Shown: positions 50,956 to 63,175 of the stretch, in pieces
Layout of the letters: each line of letters opens with the position of its first letter
Numbering within the stretch: position 1 is the stretch's first letter
Assembly: GCA_037892935.1 (NCBI GenBank)
Contig: JAYXKI010000002.1
Span: 3,162,001 to 3,226,000, forward strand
From: Phlebopus portentosus
Lineage: Eukaryota > Basidiomycota > Agaricomycetes > Boletales > Boletinellaceae
Direction of reading: 5' to 3'
DNA: 64,000 nucleotides
The notes under the pieces: generated by a model
Told to the model about the DNA's origin: nothing
The model's input: only the letters and a program-made list of their open reading frames with translations
The model's database searches: none
Position numbers and translations under genes: made by a program

Positions 50956-53867
50956 GTTTTGCTGTCGGATGCTGGTACTGCTGGTGATTTCAAATATCGT
51001 ATCGTGTGTAATGGGATCGGCGCTAATCTCTGATGGTGGCTTCGAGGCGAAGTTGAAAGAAAAAAAAATCCCAGGCGGAATAATCGGTGACCGAGAGTGG
51101 GATAAGGTCCAGGTATGTGTACGGTAAGGGTTACAGATGGATGTGCGTGGTATGCAGGTGTACAAGGTACAGGGAGAATTCACGGATAGGTTCGCGATTG
51201 CTCAGCGTAACCTGGTGAATCTTGTCTTGAGGGCGTGCGGGAGACAGCGGGTGCTATTGGTTGATGCTGCGGAGAAATAAGAAGCGGATACGCGATTGCT
51301 CAGCGGAATCCGGGATTTGTTCTGGCGGTATTCAAGAGACTCGTCGACGTGCTTATGGCGAGTTGGGAAGTATCGATGGCAGGTAATCGGTAGTGTAGAT
51401 GTGGTGTAGATCAGTCGCGAGTAATCTCAAGCGTACTGACTGACGGGTAAGCGAGGTGTAGGGGCTAATCGTGCGTTTAAGGCAGAAAATACGAAGGCGG
51501 ATTGCGAGAAGCCGGCAAGGGTCGCGAGATCTACTCATCGAAGACACAAGTGTCGTCGAGAAGGTCGTCGTCGTTGCCGTTGATGGCGGAGGAAAAATCA
51601 TGCAGAGACGAGATAAGCATGCGGAAAATCGCAAAAAATTAAAGAATAAAGCTACGCACTCCAGGCGGTATCCTTGTGACGGCTGGGGGCTTGTCGGAAG
51701 AAGGAGAACGAGGGAAGGGGAGTACGGGAAGGGAGAGCACCGTCGAGAGCTCAGAACATCTGTGGGGGGGATAGAGCCAGGATCAACGACAGGGCATCAT
51801 TCTATTATCTCTCTTCCGGCAACGACCGAGGTCACATGATATACTTCTCACGACCTACCCGGCACTCTGATTTGCTTGTTCTCCGGTGTGCTCAATATCA
51901 TTACCATTACATACATGCATGCAGTAGCCCGTGCTGTGCTTTATTCTCTGTATTTCTCCGGTCAGAGGCATCGTCTCCCCCGACAGCGCCATCGCTTCGC
52001 GCCTGTCGCCCATCCCCATCTCCCTTTCTCACTTTCCTTGCCTCTCGGTAAACGAATTTCTTGGAATTTCTCTGTCGCATGTCGATGACCTCGGAGAAAC
52101 ATACCACGTTCCCCTGCAAGAAATGGAGATTCATCCTTTTTCGTCCGAGTCCCCTTTCCCACGTCTTGCAACGACTTACTTCATCACTGGCTCGAGGATA
52201 GATCGACTTCCAAACAAAGAACCTGATCTGAGGGCTCTCCTCATCAGGTTCCTCCTATCTTGTCGACGTGGCTACTCACCTTCTCCGTATTCAAATGTTT
52301 AAAACTCAGCTCCCCCATGACGCTTCTTCGCTGACGTGAAGCAAGTCGATGTAAGTGAATTGAGTGGTGCAAACGATTCTACATGATCATATGTTCCGAA
52401 ATATTGAGCTATTTCAGTGAGTATTGTGAGCATTTGTTAAACCTGGTTGCTCTGGGAAGTCACTGTTTAATGACTTCTCTCAAAATAGCTTTCCCTTCAT
52501 ATCACCGCGTCTATTTTTTTTCTTTTCCTAGCAACTTCCCGCACCTCCTATCTTATCCATTTTCCATCAAGGGTTTCCCGGCGCAGTTCGAGCGCCTGAA
52601 TCAAAGCCTCGAAATTTACGGGAGAGCTTCTTTACACGTAGCGAAATACTGACCTCTGAGAGTCATCTTAGCCTAACTGTCTCTGAAAGGGCGTGCATTG
52701 CAAGTAACTACATATCTGACCTATCTTCGATTGATTTGTCTGCTCCTTGCAAATTATCTCGTCGTTCTCAGACGATCCCACGGGTTTCATTATGCTCTTT
52801 CTTTTTTCGAAACCTTGATGGTCAGATATGCCACTGGCATGCTGCGTGTCAGCTTATCGCGGGTGATGATCTATCTGTGATTCACACACGGTGAAAAAGT
52901 ATATTTGAATAAAGGCGCGACAGTGGGTTCATCGATTTGAAAAGCCTGGTTTTTGTCGTCTGACTTGCCTTTGAGGCTTGTACTATAATAATAATACCCG
53001 CATGACCTAAGTACCTCAAAGGTCACAAGGTCTCATTTCTTTCTGCGCCATTTCTGGCTCTCGCCAACCCTTCATAAATGTCTCATATTAAAAGAGGAGT
53101 TGCAAAATCACGTTCATCTGCACACTGCAATACACAAATTTACTTCCCATGGCGACTGATTCGTCTTCGCGCGCTCTAGATGCAAGCAGAAGAAACGGCT
53201 GCCGATCTCTAGAGACGCCCGCTCAGTCATCTGAAATGCCTGAGCACTGGCAACAGCATAGGCAACGCCATCACGGATCAATGTGGTGATCGATTGCGGA
53301 TGCGGTTCGCGGCTTTGCGACTTGCCTGTTCCCTCCGTTTCTGTTTTATCTTAAACTTCGCCTTCACGACGATCAGCGAATGCATTGCTCTGAACTTATT
53401 GGACGTCGTTTGGCGAGGTATATGCTTTACGGATGTTGCGAGGGATAGTGATAGGTGGTGAATGCGGCATGGGAAGGTGAGTGTCTGATTTGATTATCAG
53501 GACTCGCATACTCGTTTTTACTAACGAGGCCGTGTGGGTTTTTGACTTGCGATACGAGGTTACAAGGCCAACGGTTACACTTTCACATTGTGAGATAATC
53601 TCTTTCTGTGGAGATGGCCTCGTCCTCCGATTTCGGGACCACAAGCCTTCTGTTTCTTGTCTCAACTCGAGAATCTGTATTGTTTCAATGTTTCCTCTAT
53701 TAGTTTGACGTGCACTACATGTCCCTAGGCGTATGATGTCCGGTCTTTACGGTCAATACGTGAATGATACCGAGAATCAGTGAATGGTACAACTTGGTTT
53801 AGGAGCACTGGTACTAGTATACCTAAAGGTCAACAGAACAACCTTGCTTTTCTATCGACAGGGACCA
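50956..53867. other. Gene-poor stretch of about 2.9 kb
   Basis: Upstream of the bHLH gene. Only frames under about 125 codons, with no domains; no RNA gene or transposon protein recognised. A long regulatory region for the bHLH gene is possible but unproven. Confidence 0.4.
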
Positions 53868-53881
53868 GAGTCTCTGTGTAG

Positions 53882-54215
53882 GAGGGAAAACTCCCGAAGT
53901 AGTTTACCACAAGTTGTCAACATCGGGTAGTGTAGATGATAACGGAGTTGTCAACATGTTGGTAACGTGTGGTAAACTTCTCTGTGAAGTACCTGCCAAA
54001 TATGTGGGTGGGCTCCCAAATCATATTAAAAAAGCTCACTGGGCAAAAATGTGTACAGACACAGACATCCGGAAAAATCATTTAGCACGTATGCTATGGC
54101 TTCCAAACAGACTTCTTACAAATCACTAATCTTTGAGTTTACCACATCCTCTGAGTTTTCAGCTGCAGTTGACCACTTCAGTTGACAACATGTGGCATAT
54201 TTGAGTTTTCCCTCC
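53882..54215. mobile_element. Inverted-repeat element, likely MITE remnant
   Basis: GGAGGGAAAACTC at 53882-53894 is matched by its inverse GAGTTTTCCCTCC at 54203-54215. Inside, related inverted motifs occur at both ends (TTTACCACAAGTTGTCAACA on the left, TGTTGTCAACTG and GTGGTAAACTC on the right when reversed). A weaker match TCTCTG lies just outside both ends, so the true termini may be about 53869 and 54227. No clear target duplication and no coding frame. Confidence 0.5.
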
Positions 54216-54227
54216 GGTCCAGAGATG

Positions 54228-54761
54228 TTGTCCAGTATATGGGAGACTCCCTTAGACTAACTTTCGAGTACTAACCCTTCTTCTCGCTGTGCAATGAACA
54301 TGTATGTATTATGCTCCAATGTGCTCCATAACTCCCTGGAAAATAAGAGGAATCTTAGTTAAGGCTAAAGTCACAGGATGGATAGAACCCTCAACTACTT
54401 GAAAGGACTGATGACCGGTGACCTTGTTCACGAGCTGACCGGTGGTAAGCTATGAGTGAAGGGAGGCATGCTTTTCGAAACATGCCATGGAAACTACAAA
54501 AGCAAGGCAGAGCTCCGAATATACTTTACATAGATTGAACTTGTTGATTGGGATTGTGATGTCAATTTAAAGCCAGAAAATTATCCAAGTAAGAAGGAAA
54601 TTTAAAGCAAGTTCGGTGGATGGATCCCGAAGGATCGACGGTGGCTTCCTAAAACGGCGAAGACGTCGTGCGCAGGAAAACAACTTTTTATCTGATTTCT
54701 TGACTCCTTCCTCGACGTCCACCACATCTACTGCTGCCTAATTTCACTCTCATCTTCAAGT
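54228..54761. other. Upstream region of NAP1
   Basis: No gene recognised. Confidence 0.4.
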
Positions 54762-56133
54762 ATGGACACACCCAGGAAGATTTATGGAGATGTTACTGCT
54801 CCAACCCCGCAAAACACGCCTATGGCGCATGCTCCAATATCATCGGGGCTGGCGAGACCAGCAGTGCCTGACATCCTTGAGGACGAGGAAGAGACCAAAG
54901 CTGAAGCGAGAGAGATTGCATCTGTGTTACAGAGTAGTGCTGCTCGTTCGGCGCTCACAAATGTTGTACAAAAACGGCTGCAGTCATTGATCGGGCAGAG
55001 CTCAGGGTACATCGAGGGCCTCCCAGTAGAGGCGAAACGATCGCTTGCCGCTCTACATGCCGTCCAGAGCAAATACGAGGATTTGCAGAAGGAAATGAAG
55101 CGCGAGTTATGGGAAATGGAAAAGAAGGTGCGTTCTCCGTCCAATTCTTCCCTTTCTGCTGATTGAGTGAATGCTCGTTAGTACTTTGAGCGCGTAAAGC
55201 CCCTATACGAGCGACGCGCAAATATCATTTCGGGCTCTGCAGCCCCCACATTGGAAGAAATCGAGGCTGGTGAAAAGCAAGCGAAGGAGGACGACGAGGA
55301 CTATGAGCCTCTCCCAAAGGTCGAGGGCAAGCCGGAATCCGCACCGATACCCGACTTTTGGCCGACCGTGTTGCGCCGTCATCCCGGCGTCCAGGAGCTA
55401 CTCTCGATACGAGACCTCGACGCACTGAAATTTCTCAAGGACGTACAACTTTCCTATTTGGGAGGAGCATCGGGTAACGAGGGGCGGGAGAACCGAATGG
55501 GTTTCAAGCTATCGTTCTTCTTCTCCCCGAATGAGTACTTTGAGAACGAGCTGCTCGAGAAGACGTACGTATACAAGCCAGACATTGATTGGGCAGGTGA
55601 TTATGTGTATGAACGTGCGATTGGGACCGAAATCCGCTGGAAGGAAGATAAAGACCTCACGAAAGAAGTACAGACGAAGACGCAGCGTTCAAAGAGTGCG
55701 TCTGTTATTCATTCCCAAGCTCATGGGCTACTTCACTTTAGCTGACACGCATGCTTAGAAACGAATCGCACGCGTATGGTCAAGAAAACAGTCGATGCCG
55801 AATCCTTCTTTAACTTCTTCTCACCACCGCAACCGCCATCAGACGAAGCGATTGAAAACGAAGAGATTGATGACGACGAACTCAGCGCACTTGAAGGTGC
55901 TTTGGCGATTGACTTCCAACTGGGCGACGATTTCAAGGATAGGGTGGGTTTTTTTTTTCCTTCATGTTTTTAGGAATTATGTTTATCCTCTGTATCAGAT
56001 CATACCGCGTGCTGCCGATTACTTCACAGGTAAAGCACTTGAATGGGAAGAAGAAGATCTGGAAGATTGGGATGACGAAGATGACGAAGATGAAGACGAG
56101 GACGAGGATGAGGATGGCGAGGATGAGCAGTGA
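54762..56133 (+). CDS. NAP1: Nucleosome assembly protein NAP1
   Basis: Four exons (54762-55127, 55182-55695, 55759-55943, 55999-56133) give 399 residues. The long dimerisation helix runs through LPVEAKRSLAALHAVQSKYE and PLYERRANIISG. The earmuff core includes IPDFWPTVLRRHPGVQELLS, MGFKLSFFFSPNEYFEN, ATGTEIRWKEDKDLT-like sequence (here AIGTEIRWKEDKDLT), and RMVKKTVDAESFFNFFSPP. DFKDRIIPRAADYFTGKALEW closes it, and a very acidic Asp/Glu tail of about 35 residues follows. NAP1 is an H2A-H2B chaperone used in chromatin assembly and histone import. Housekeeping gene; no oddities. Confidence 0.96.
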
Positions 56134-56671
56134 TCGTAATTCGTCTATGTGATTCCACCGCTTAGTCTCGACTTCAATCACTCAATAGTTTCATCCTTAA
56201 GGACAGAAAATAAAATGTTCTATTTGTATTCTAATATGTGATACGCAGTATCTTGGGATATCGTGTGCATCTAAATCGCCGCGTTGGAGCACGAGTGGAA
56301 TGTCGCAGGTTGAAGAAAGCATGACGTCAAGAGGTTTGTGAAACTGAAGTTCACTCAATGATACTGACAGATGCGGGTAGACTTAGTAGTAGGATTTCCT
56401 AGAAGTACACAGACTACTATACACGAGCAACAGCTAGACAACAGAAATAAATGTGATATAAACAAGTTTCATATTTCGATGACTTTCCTACGTTTTGTTT
56501 GCCAGTGCAGTCGAAGGATCAGAACTCGAAAGCGTGAGTAATAGAAAAACTAAGAAGAGGATGAAGATACGGTGACAGAAGATGCCAAGTGAGAATCAAA
56601 TACAGATGGGCGGAGAAGAATGTCCCTGTGCGAAGGAAATCTCCAAGGCGGATTCCTCGACCTATATGCAA
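56134..56671. other. Intergenic between convergent NAP1 and Zn2Cys6 genes
   Basis: AT-richer 3' flanks; nothing further seen. Confidence 0.45.
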
Positions 56672-59600
56672 TCAAGGAGATGCCACGATACCTGTCATTG
56701 CTACCGGGTCTCCGTTAGAGGATACTGGTGTTGGAGCGTTCGCTCCAAAGTCATTGCTGAATAACGTAGCCATATCGAAAGAGCCATCATTAAGGAGCGT
56801 CATGAGAGCCGCGCTCGACATTTCCATGTTTCCCATTCCGCTCATGGAGCCTAGACCATTGTCGATCGGGCTCATAGGATTCAAAGAATTCATACTATCA
56901 AGATTCGGTGTATCAAGCCCCATTGGGTTCAAATCTTTCGGGCTGAGCGCAGTATTAAGACCCAGGCCCAATGTGCTACCGGTGTCGCTGCCACGCAAGT
57001 CTGCAAGCAAGCTATCACCGCGCGATTTCTGTCCCCCGTTAATGAAAGGGCCTGCTGCAGAAACAGGAGATGACCTCGAAAGATGCTGGAATCCCCCGTT
57101 CCCCGAACTGAGACCGTCGTGGGGGCTAGGTGCACTAAGCGTAGATGCCGCAGGGCTCATCATGTCATCCGCAGGACTCCCGTGCCTGGAGTTGTCTGAT
57201 TCACCCGATGCGACGCCGCGACTCTGGCTGGTAGTCCGTGCCTTCTTGCGTACGGGCCTGATCCAGGGTGGACGAGATCGCGACAGCTTGGAGGTTACCG
57301 AAGGTTGTGACTCCGGCGCGTCCAGTGGAATACGCGTCACTAAGAAATAGCAATAAGCTTGGATGAGCGTGTCAATGAAAAAGAACGCACGCACATCGAC
57401 AGAACTCCTCGATGAGCTCGCCACTTCTTAAGCCACAGACATAACGTCCACTGAATCTTCTAAGAAGAACAACGCATGCGCGTAGCGCTTCGAGTGACGC
57501 GGGCACAAGGGGCTGCAGATCCGCTGTAGTACAGTTGAGAAGAACGGCGATAAGCGACCGTCCTGCCTGTGTAAGCTGATGGATGACGTGCACGCCATCT
57601 ACAATGAAACGGAAAATAAGTCATTTCACCGGTAGCACGAATGAGGGATACTTACAATACGTCATCAAACCTTTCTTTGCGACCTGAGTATGGGCATGAA
57701 CCAGTTCGACAGCGCATTGATGGCAGCTCATCATGGCTGTACGTTCTGCCTCCGTTTGCTCGCCGTCATTTGTATCCGCATGTCCCCCGCTTCTTTCGTG
57801 AGCGGTACGCACACGCTCTCCAACGCGCCAGCTGAATCGCGAGCGAGTGATCAGCATTCTAACAAACAAAGCCAAACAATGTATCCGCTCGGCTTGTGTC
57901 ACGCGGAGTACATCGGCGCTGCCCATTGTTTCAGGTGTATGCGCCCAGAAGCCGGGGAGACTATGCAGAATGTCATCCAATAGATGTTCTTCCGCCTCCA
58001 AATCTCGTTCTGCAGCACTGCGGTTACTAAGAAGTGTTGATGCGCGCTGTAAGAACGGAGACGATGACGGTTGGGGGGGAGGAGGAGTATCCACTACGGC
58101 CTCGAGAATAACGGCAATACGGAGACACGCGACAAAGGCGCCTAAACGACTCTCGGTTCCTTCCGGTTGCGGGCCGACGACATCTGCAGTGATATATTCA
58201 TCGTCAACTGCTGCAGGTTCTCTTGCGTCACAGTCCTTAAGCCTCAGGACTGCGGGCCTTCCAAACGCCGCGGCCGCCTGTTTGTCCCAGAGATAGACAC
58301 ACCAGAATGTCCGTCTCCGAACTTGCTCCTCGATCGGATCAAAGCAGTCATAAGCCTCGCTGCTACGATGTAATCCCGCATCGATCGAAAGCGTACAGGC
58401 TTCTGAAAGGAGAGCGAATCCACGTGAAAGGCGACCAAGTCCAATCGCATAGACCGCAGCAACAAATACACTTTGGACAGTGTAAAGCGTCGGACGGTCA
58501 GCTGTTGGCATAGTACGCAATTTTGCAAAGAGCTCAAACCAATGCGCTCCTGCGCTGAATCCATCTGCGGGATCCGCGCGAACACGTGGATCGTCAATAT
58601 GACGAGAACTGAGACAGCATAGAGCAACTATAAAGCTCGCAAAACCTGGCTCGCCCCATTTTGCAGGATTTCCATAGTCTGAAAGGAAAGTGGGGACGTG
58701 TAGGAAAGGCATTAGGTAGTACGATGTGCTCAGGAAGCACTGGACCAGATTATCCATGAGCTCAGGCGGGATCATGCTCGTAATCAGTCTCCACATTGCC
58801 TCTGGGTTGGTAGCGCCACAATCGCGAGGCTGCCGGTCAGGGAACCATTGACCGGTGGTGACATGCTCACTCTTACGCGACCAGGTTTCGCGGACCGGGC
58901 TTGCGCTTGACTCAGAATGCGTATTCGATACAGACGGAATTTTACGTTCGACGAGGAAGTCTAGCAAAGGTAATCCGGATGATTCGCCCTGCCAACGCGT
59001 GTAGCCTTCATCATCAAGGTAAAGGTAGCCTGGAGGCATTGCATTGTTCGCGGTAGAGTTCGGCGCTTTCGGCATCCCATCGGCCGGAGCTCCCGGCTCC
59101 TGGGGCACTGCCGGGGCGTTCGGGACAGCGGTGTTTGATATTGGGAAATGAGTAGAGGGATTCATGAGTGGAAAAAGAGATAGAGATGGCGGGGGAACTC
59201 CAAGCGGATACGCATGAGTCGCACTAGCCAAGCTAGCGTGAGCGCTGCTCGGATCCACAGACTCCAAGAGCTGAGGGTTCACTGGATTTGCTCCTGGCGC
59301 CTGAGCATTGAAGAGGCTGAACGGAATTGACTGAATGAGCGATTCGAGGTGATGCATTCGGTCCTCAAGCGTTGCTGCCCGCCTATAAACCAATATTAGC
59401 ATGCTAATTAGACACAAGAAAAGAGTTCTACTTTGACTTCGGGTGCGTCCGTTTGCCAGGTTCCTCGAAGGTACACGCTGAATTGGCGGCAATACAAGAC
59501 TGACATGGGTGGCCCTCATCGCACTTAATCCTTCGTCGTCTATCCGGAAGCGGAATTAAGCAAATATCTGCGTCGCGCGAGGACGGGAGGTACTCACCGA

Positions 59601-60219
59601 CACCGATCACACGCCCTGAATGTGACCCCACATCGACCCCGCAAAAGATAAGTAAGTAAACATTCTAGACAGAATTAAGATAAGGTGTTCAAGATCCTGA
59701 CCTGCTTAATTTGAAGCGCCTCTCTTTGGGCGGAACGGAAGGTCTTGTTTCGCTAGACTCATCTTGAGCAGACGGGGCGGGAGTCGCGGACGTCCGATCG
59801 GGTCCCGTCATTCTTCGTATACACGGCTTGGCCTCTTCAACGTCAGGAACAATACCTGGATATTTCGGATATGCGTATGGGTACTCTGCACTTCTGCTGC
59901 TGTTGGGTGCAGGCGCAAGAGGAGGGAGTGGAGAGTTGAACGAGTAGGACGAGACAGAGTCGCAAGGGACGGCATACGGAGCTGGCCGACGGTGGTACAC
60001 GTGACGGCCGGGACATGGTGGCTTACGTGAAGGGTACCCACGCCTACGACCTGTTGTCAATGGTCCACCGTTTATCCCGACGCCCTCAGTTTCGCGATAC
60101 TCGTCGTGCACGTTGTGCTCTCGTAGCTGGATTGTCGGCAGCCAAAACATACTTTCAAATTGTGCTCCCTCCGGTGCTCCCACCACTTTTATTCCCTCAG
60201 ATCGAGAATCACAGTCCAT
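56672..60219 (-). CDS. Zn2Cys6 transcription factor with Fungal_trans domain
   Basis: Six exons (60219-59702, 59616-59599, 59539-59432, 59382-57656, 57598-57395, 57339-56672) stay in frame for 1080 residues. The binuclear zinc cluster [21 protein letters not shown] continues ...NSACTF (Cys spacing 2-6-5-2-6) and is assembled from three exons, the middle one 18 nt. A linker and coiled coil follow ([19 protein letters not shown]). The Fungal_trans domain has [27 protein letters not shown] and the signature [20 protein letters not shown]. The C-terminus is Ser/Asn/Met-rich ([19 protein letters not shown]), probably activating. Such proteins regulate carbon use or secondary pathways; the plan resembles XlnR/AraR-type regulators, but the target is unproven. 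The start is the best guess: the frame stays open upstream to 60357. Confidence 0.87.
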
Positions 60220-63175
60220 TGTCTCGTCATAGAACCATAACCTTAATTCGTAGAGGTCGCTTTTATCCCCTCGACACAATCTCGCAAATCTTAAACCATT
60301 TCGCTCCGGACTCTTCTCTCTTCTATCCCCTTTACAGAGCTCCCAGGTTACAGGCACAAGAACTTTCCTACAGTAGTTCTCTCATATTACAACGGGAGAC
60401 ACATCTTCTGTGCTTCATCCACGGGACCTCCTGTAGTAGAGCCCTTCTCGGATGCGTTTCCTCTTCCGGTCGTTAGACTCTCGCACAGGACTCCCTGCAT
60501 CTTCGGCATCGTGTCCTATTATCAATCTGTCTGCCGGTCCCGAAGCGCGACTTGTCTGATGCAACCCACCAAGTCCTGTTGAAACTCTCGTACCCGAATG
60601 GGGCTGAAGAGGAATCGAGAATCTTCACTTCCTCTGTTTTCTGTCATCTTGTATTGCTGTGAACTACAGATTCTGTTTCAGTACCAAGCGTCCATTTTAG
60701 CCCTCTTAACTCTGAACCGGCTATCGACCTTCATCATATAAATTATCGTTTTCACTTTCGCCGTCTCAGGCATGCGAAATCGTGCGAGCATCGCGCTACT
60801 GTCCTCCTAAACTTTTAAGGCGACGATCATCGTGCAAGATCTGTGGGTAGATCCCGCGGACCCATTCTGCCGTTCTACGGCTCTTCCAATCGCGAAACGT
60901 AAGTCTGTGGCCGTGAACGAGACTTTTTTGAGGATCCCATATCTGAAACGCCACTGCCGCCTTGCTTCTTGGAGAAAGTGATATGGAACTTAGGTCATGA
61001 CTATGGCGTTGCAGGTAGTGTCTACAGGACGATGCAATTCGCAGAAGCAGTTATTTTGGTGGCCTTCTCCTATGGCCGGTTACCCAAGCTGCTTTACTCA
61101 CTGCCATACTTTTTTCCGAGGTGGAAACAAACGAAAGGGTAGTGCTAGGTCTGGGTTTGTCCCCGCGGAAAAGACGTATCAGAAGAGTACTGGACGATGA
61201 GCATCAGTATCTCTAATCGATTGAATGACTTGCAAAGTTATCAGGCACCGTATTCTGGGAGTTTGTGAGAACTGCTGGATTTCCGATTGAATCGCTAATG
61301 GAACAGTGCACCTTTGGACGCCAATTTCTAGGATTAGTAGGGGGCATTATTTCGACACATATCTCATTGCTCGACTTCTGTTCATTATAGCGTTCTATCG
61401 CTATTAAGAGGTTTGCGGCCCTACATTGAGCTGTATACAACAGGGTACACTTCCCGCTTAGGGTATGACTGCGTATACAGTTTTCAAGATACTGGAATCG
61501 GTCAATGCAAATGCTTTTGGCATTTCCCAGAAGCTTGCTGTATTATATGATTCCGAGTCAACTTGCTTCCACTGTGCGGTGTGGGAGAGTAATCTGTATC
61601 AATTGTGGCATCGCTAGATCAGGATCTCACCTCCCTTGGAATTGGTTTCATTCTATTTCTCTATACACTCGTCACCTTTCATTCGCTGTAAGTCTTCGGG
61701 CACGTAATTGGTCTGGATTAAATTTGAATCCACCAAACGAACAGTTTCTTTAAGCTTGCGTAAGGAGAACGGGTTCTAGCGCCTCTAATTTCCCAGAACA
61801 GAGATGATGCTCTCGCGCGAACCCTCGTGCCTGAGATATCGTGGGTGAATGGTAAACTTATGCGGTGACGAGTCGACTAGAGAAGGCGACAAATTTATCC
61901 GAACCACGTTCAGATCCAAACAGCAAGTCGAGTTACTTGTTTCCATCGAAATATAGTGACATGCTGAAAAGCACATAAATAGATTGTATTCAGTCATGAG
62001 GCCAGTGAGAAAGCGGTTATACTGGATGAAATATCTTTCACCCAATCTGTTACAGAAGTCAACTTGGATGTCGGGAATATCCACTGCTAAAAATACACTG
62101 GTATTCAACCATCTTTTTGTCGCGTCGACTGAATACGGTTGAAACGCACGATATACAGAACTTCCAGTGGCGTCGACTTCCCGAGAGAAGCACGCTTTTT
62201 GATGAGACTTGAGATACTTCTCGTGCGTGCTTTGAAGACTTTTCAGGAAATGGAGACGAAAAGTGTGACGGGTCCGGGCTAATGTGTACCGTATGAAACT
62301 GCGATGTCGGGCATTATTTATGATTTTCTGCATTGATATGTTTGATAACTTTTAAGAAGTATACACAAGGAATCCATCGATCTGCAGGCGCCAGGGTCGC
62401 GTTCAATTCCCACAGTATTAAGTCGTCGTTGATTCACTCCAAGCAAGGACCAGTCCTCCGTAACATATTTAGAGAACTGTATGAGACGTTCGAGACGAAA
62501 GTTAAACAGAGTACTGTCGAGCGTAAGCCCATTGAAAGAAATCATCGGTATGGCTGCGGTGCTCTGAGTCGGTAGTTTCAGAGTTAGTCTGTCTCTCATC
62601 ATTCATCAGCGGACTGGGTTACCCTCTCTTTGCTTATCGGTGCATCAGTCGTGTATGTGCTCTTTTTACAGTAGTTTGTACCTGACCCAGAGATTAAGGA
62701 GAAGGATGAAATTCTTCGAGCCAGATCACACCAATCGGTTTCCTGTATGGCTGACAACGTTATGGAGCCGCAAAGCAACGGTCCGGAGTCTCCAGGCACG
62801 GCATAGGCTTTTACGCGTTGCGTTGAGCTGTATGCTTCCTCTTCGTCACGCGCGCATTCGCATATACGCACGCCAGTCGCGCTTACCATGGACTCGGGGG
62901 CGCGAATAGAGAAGTTGAAGATTGAAACCTTCGACGCGCCACAGAAGGGTTGTCGCAAGATTAGTTCTCGCCGATTCGGAGTTCCAATTAGTAGAATTTC
63001 AGTCAACGCCTGACATTTTCCATTTTTTGGTACTCGGTCTCAACTCGCGTGGAAGACTTTACGAGACAATCGCCGCGGATATCCGCCGGCGTTGAAACAA
63101 GTTGACTTCGACAATATTCAGATCCTAATTGAGACTAACCATAAAGTCTTGTTAAATATGAATGTATGGGAAGAA
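60220..63175. other. Gene-poor stretch of about 3 kb
   Basis: Upstream of the Zn2Cys6 gene and downstream of the GH28 gene. The largest frame is 182 codons on the minus strand (61785-62333), with smaller ones at 62318-62602 and 62599-63006. None has a domain, signal peptide or joined exons that I can support. Confidence 0.4.

Noticed and set aside
61785..62333. 182-codon minus-strand frame
   Set aside because: No recognisable domain, signal peptide or neighbouring exon; not strong enough to call a gene.
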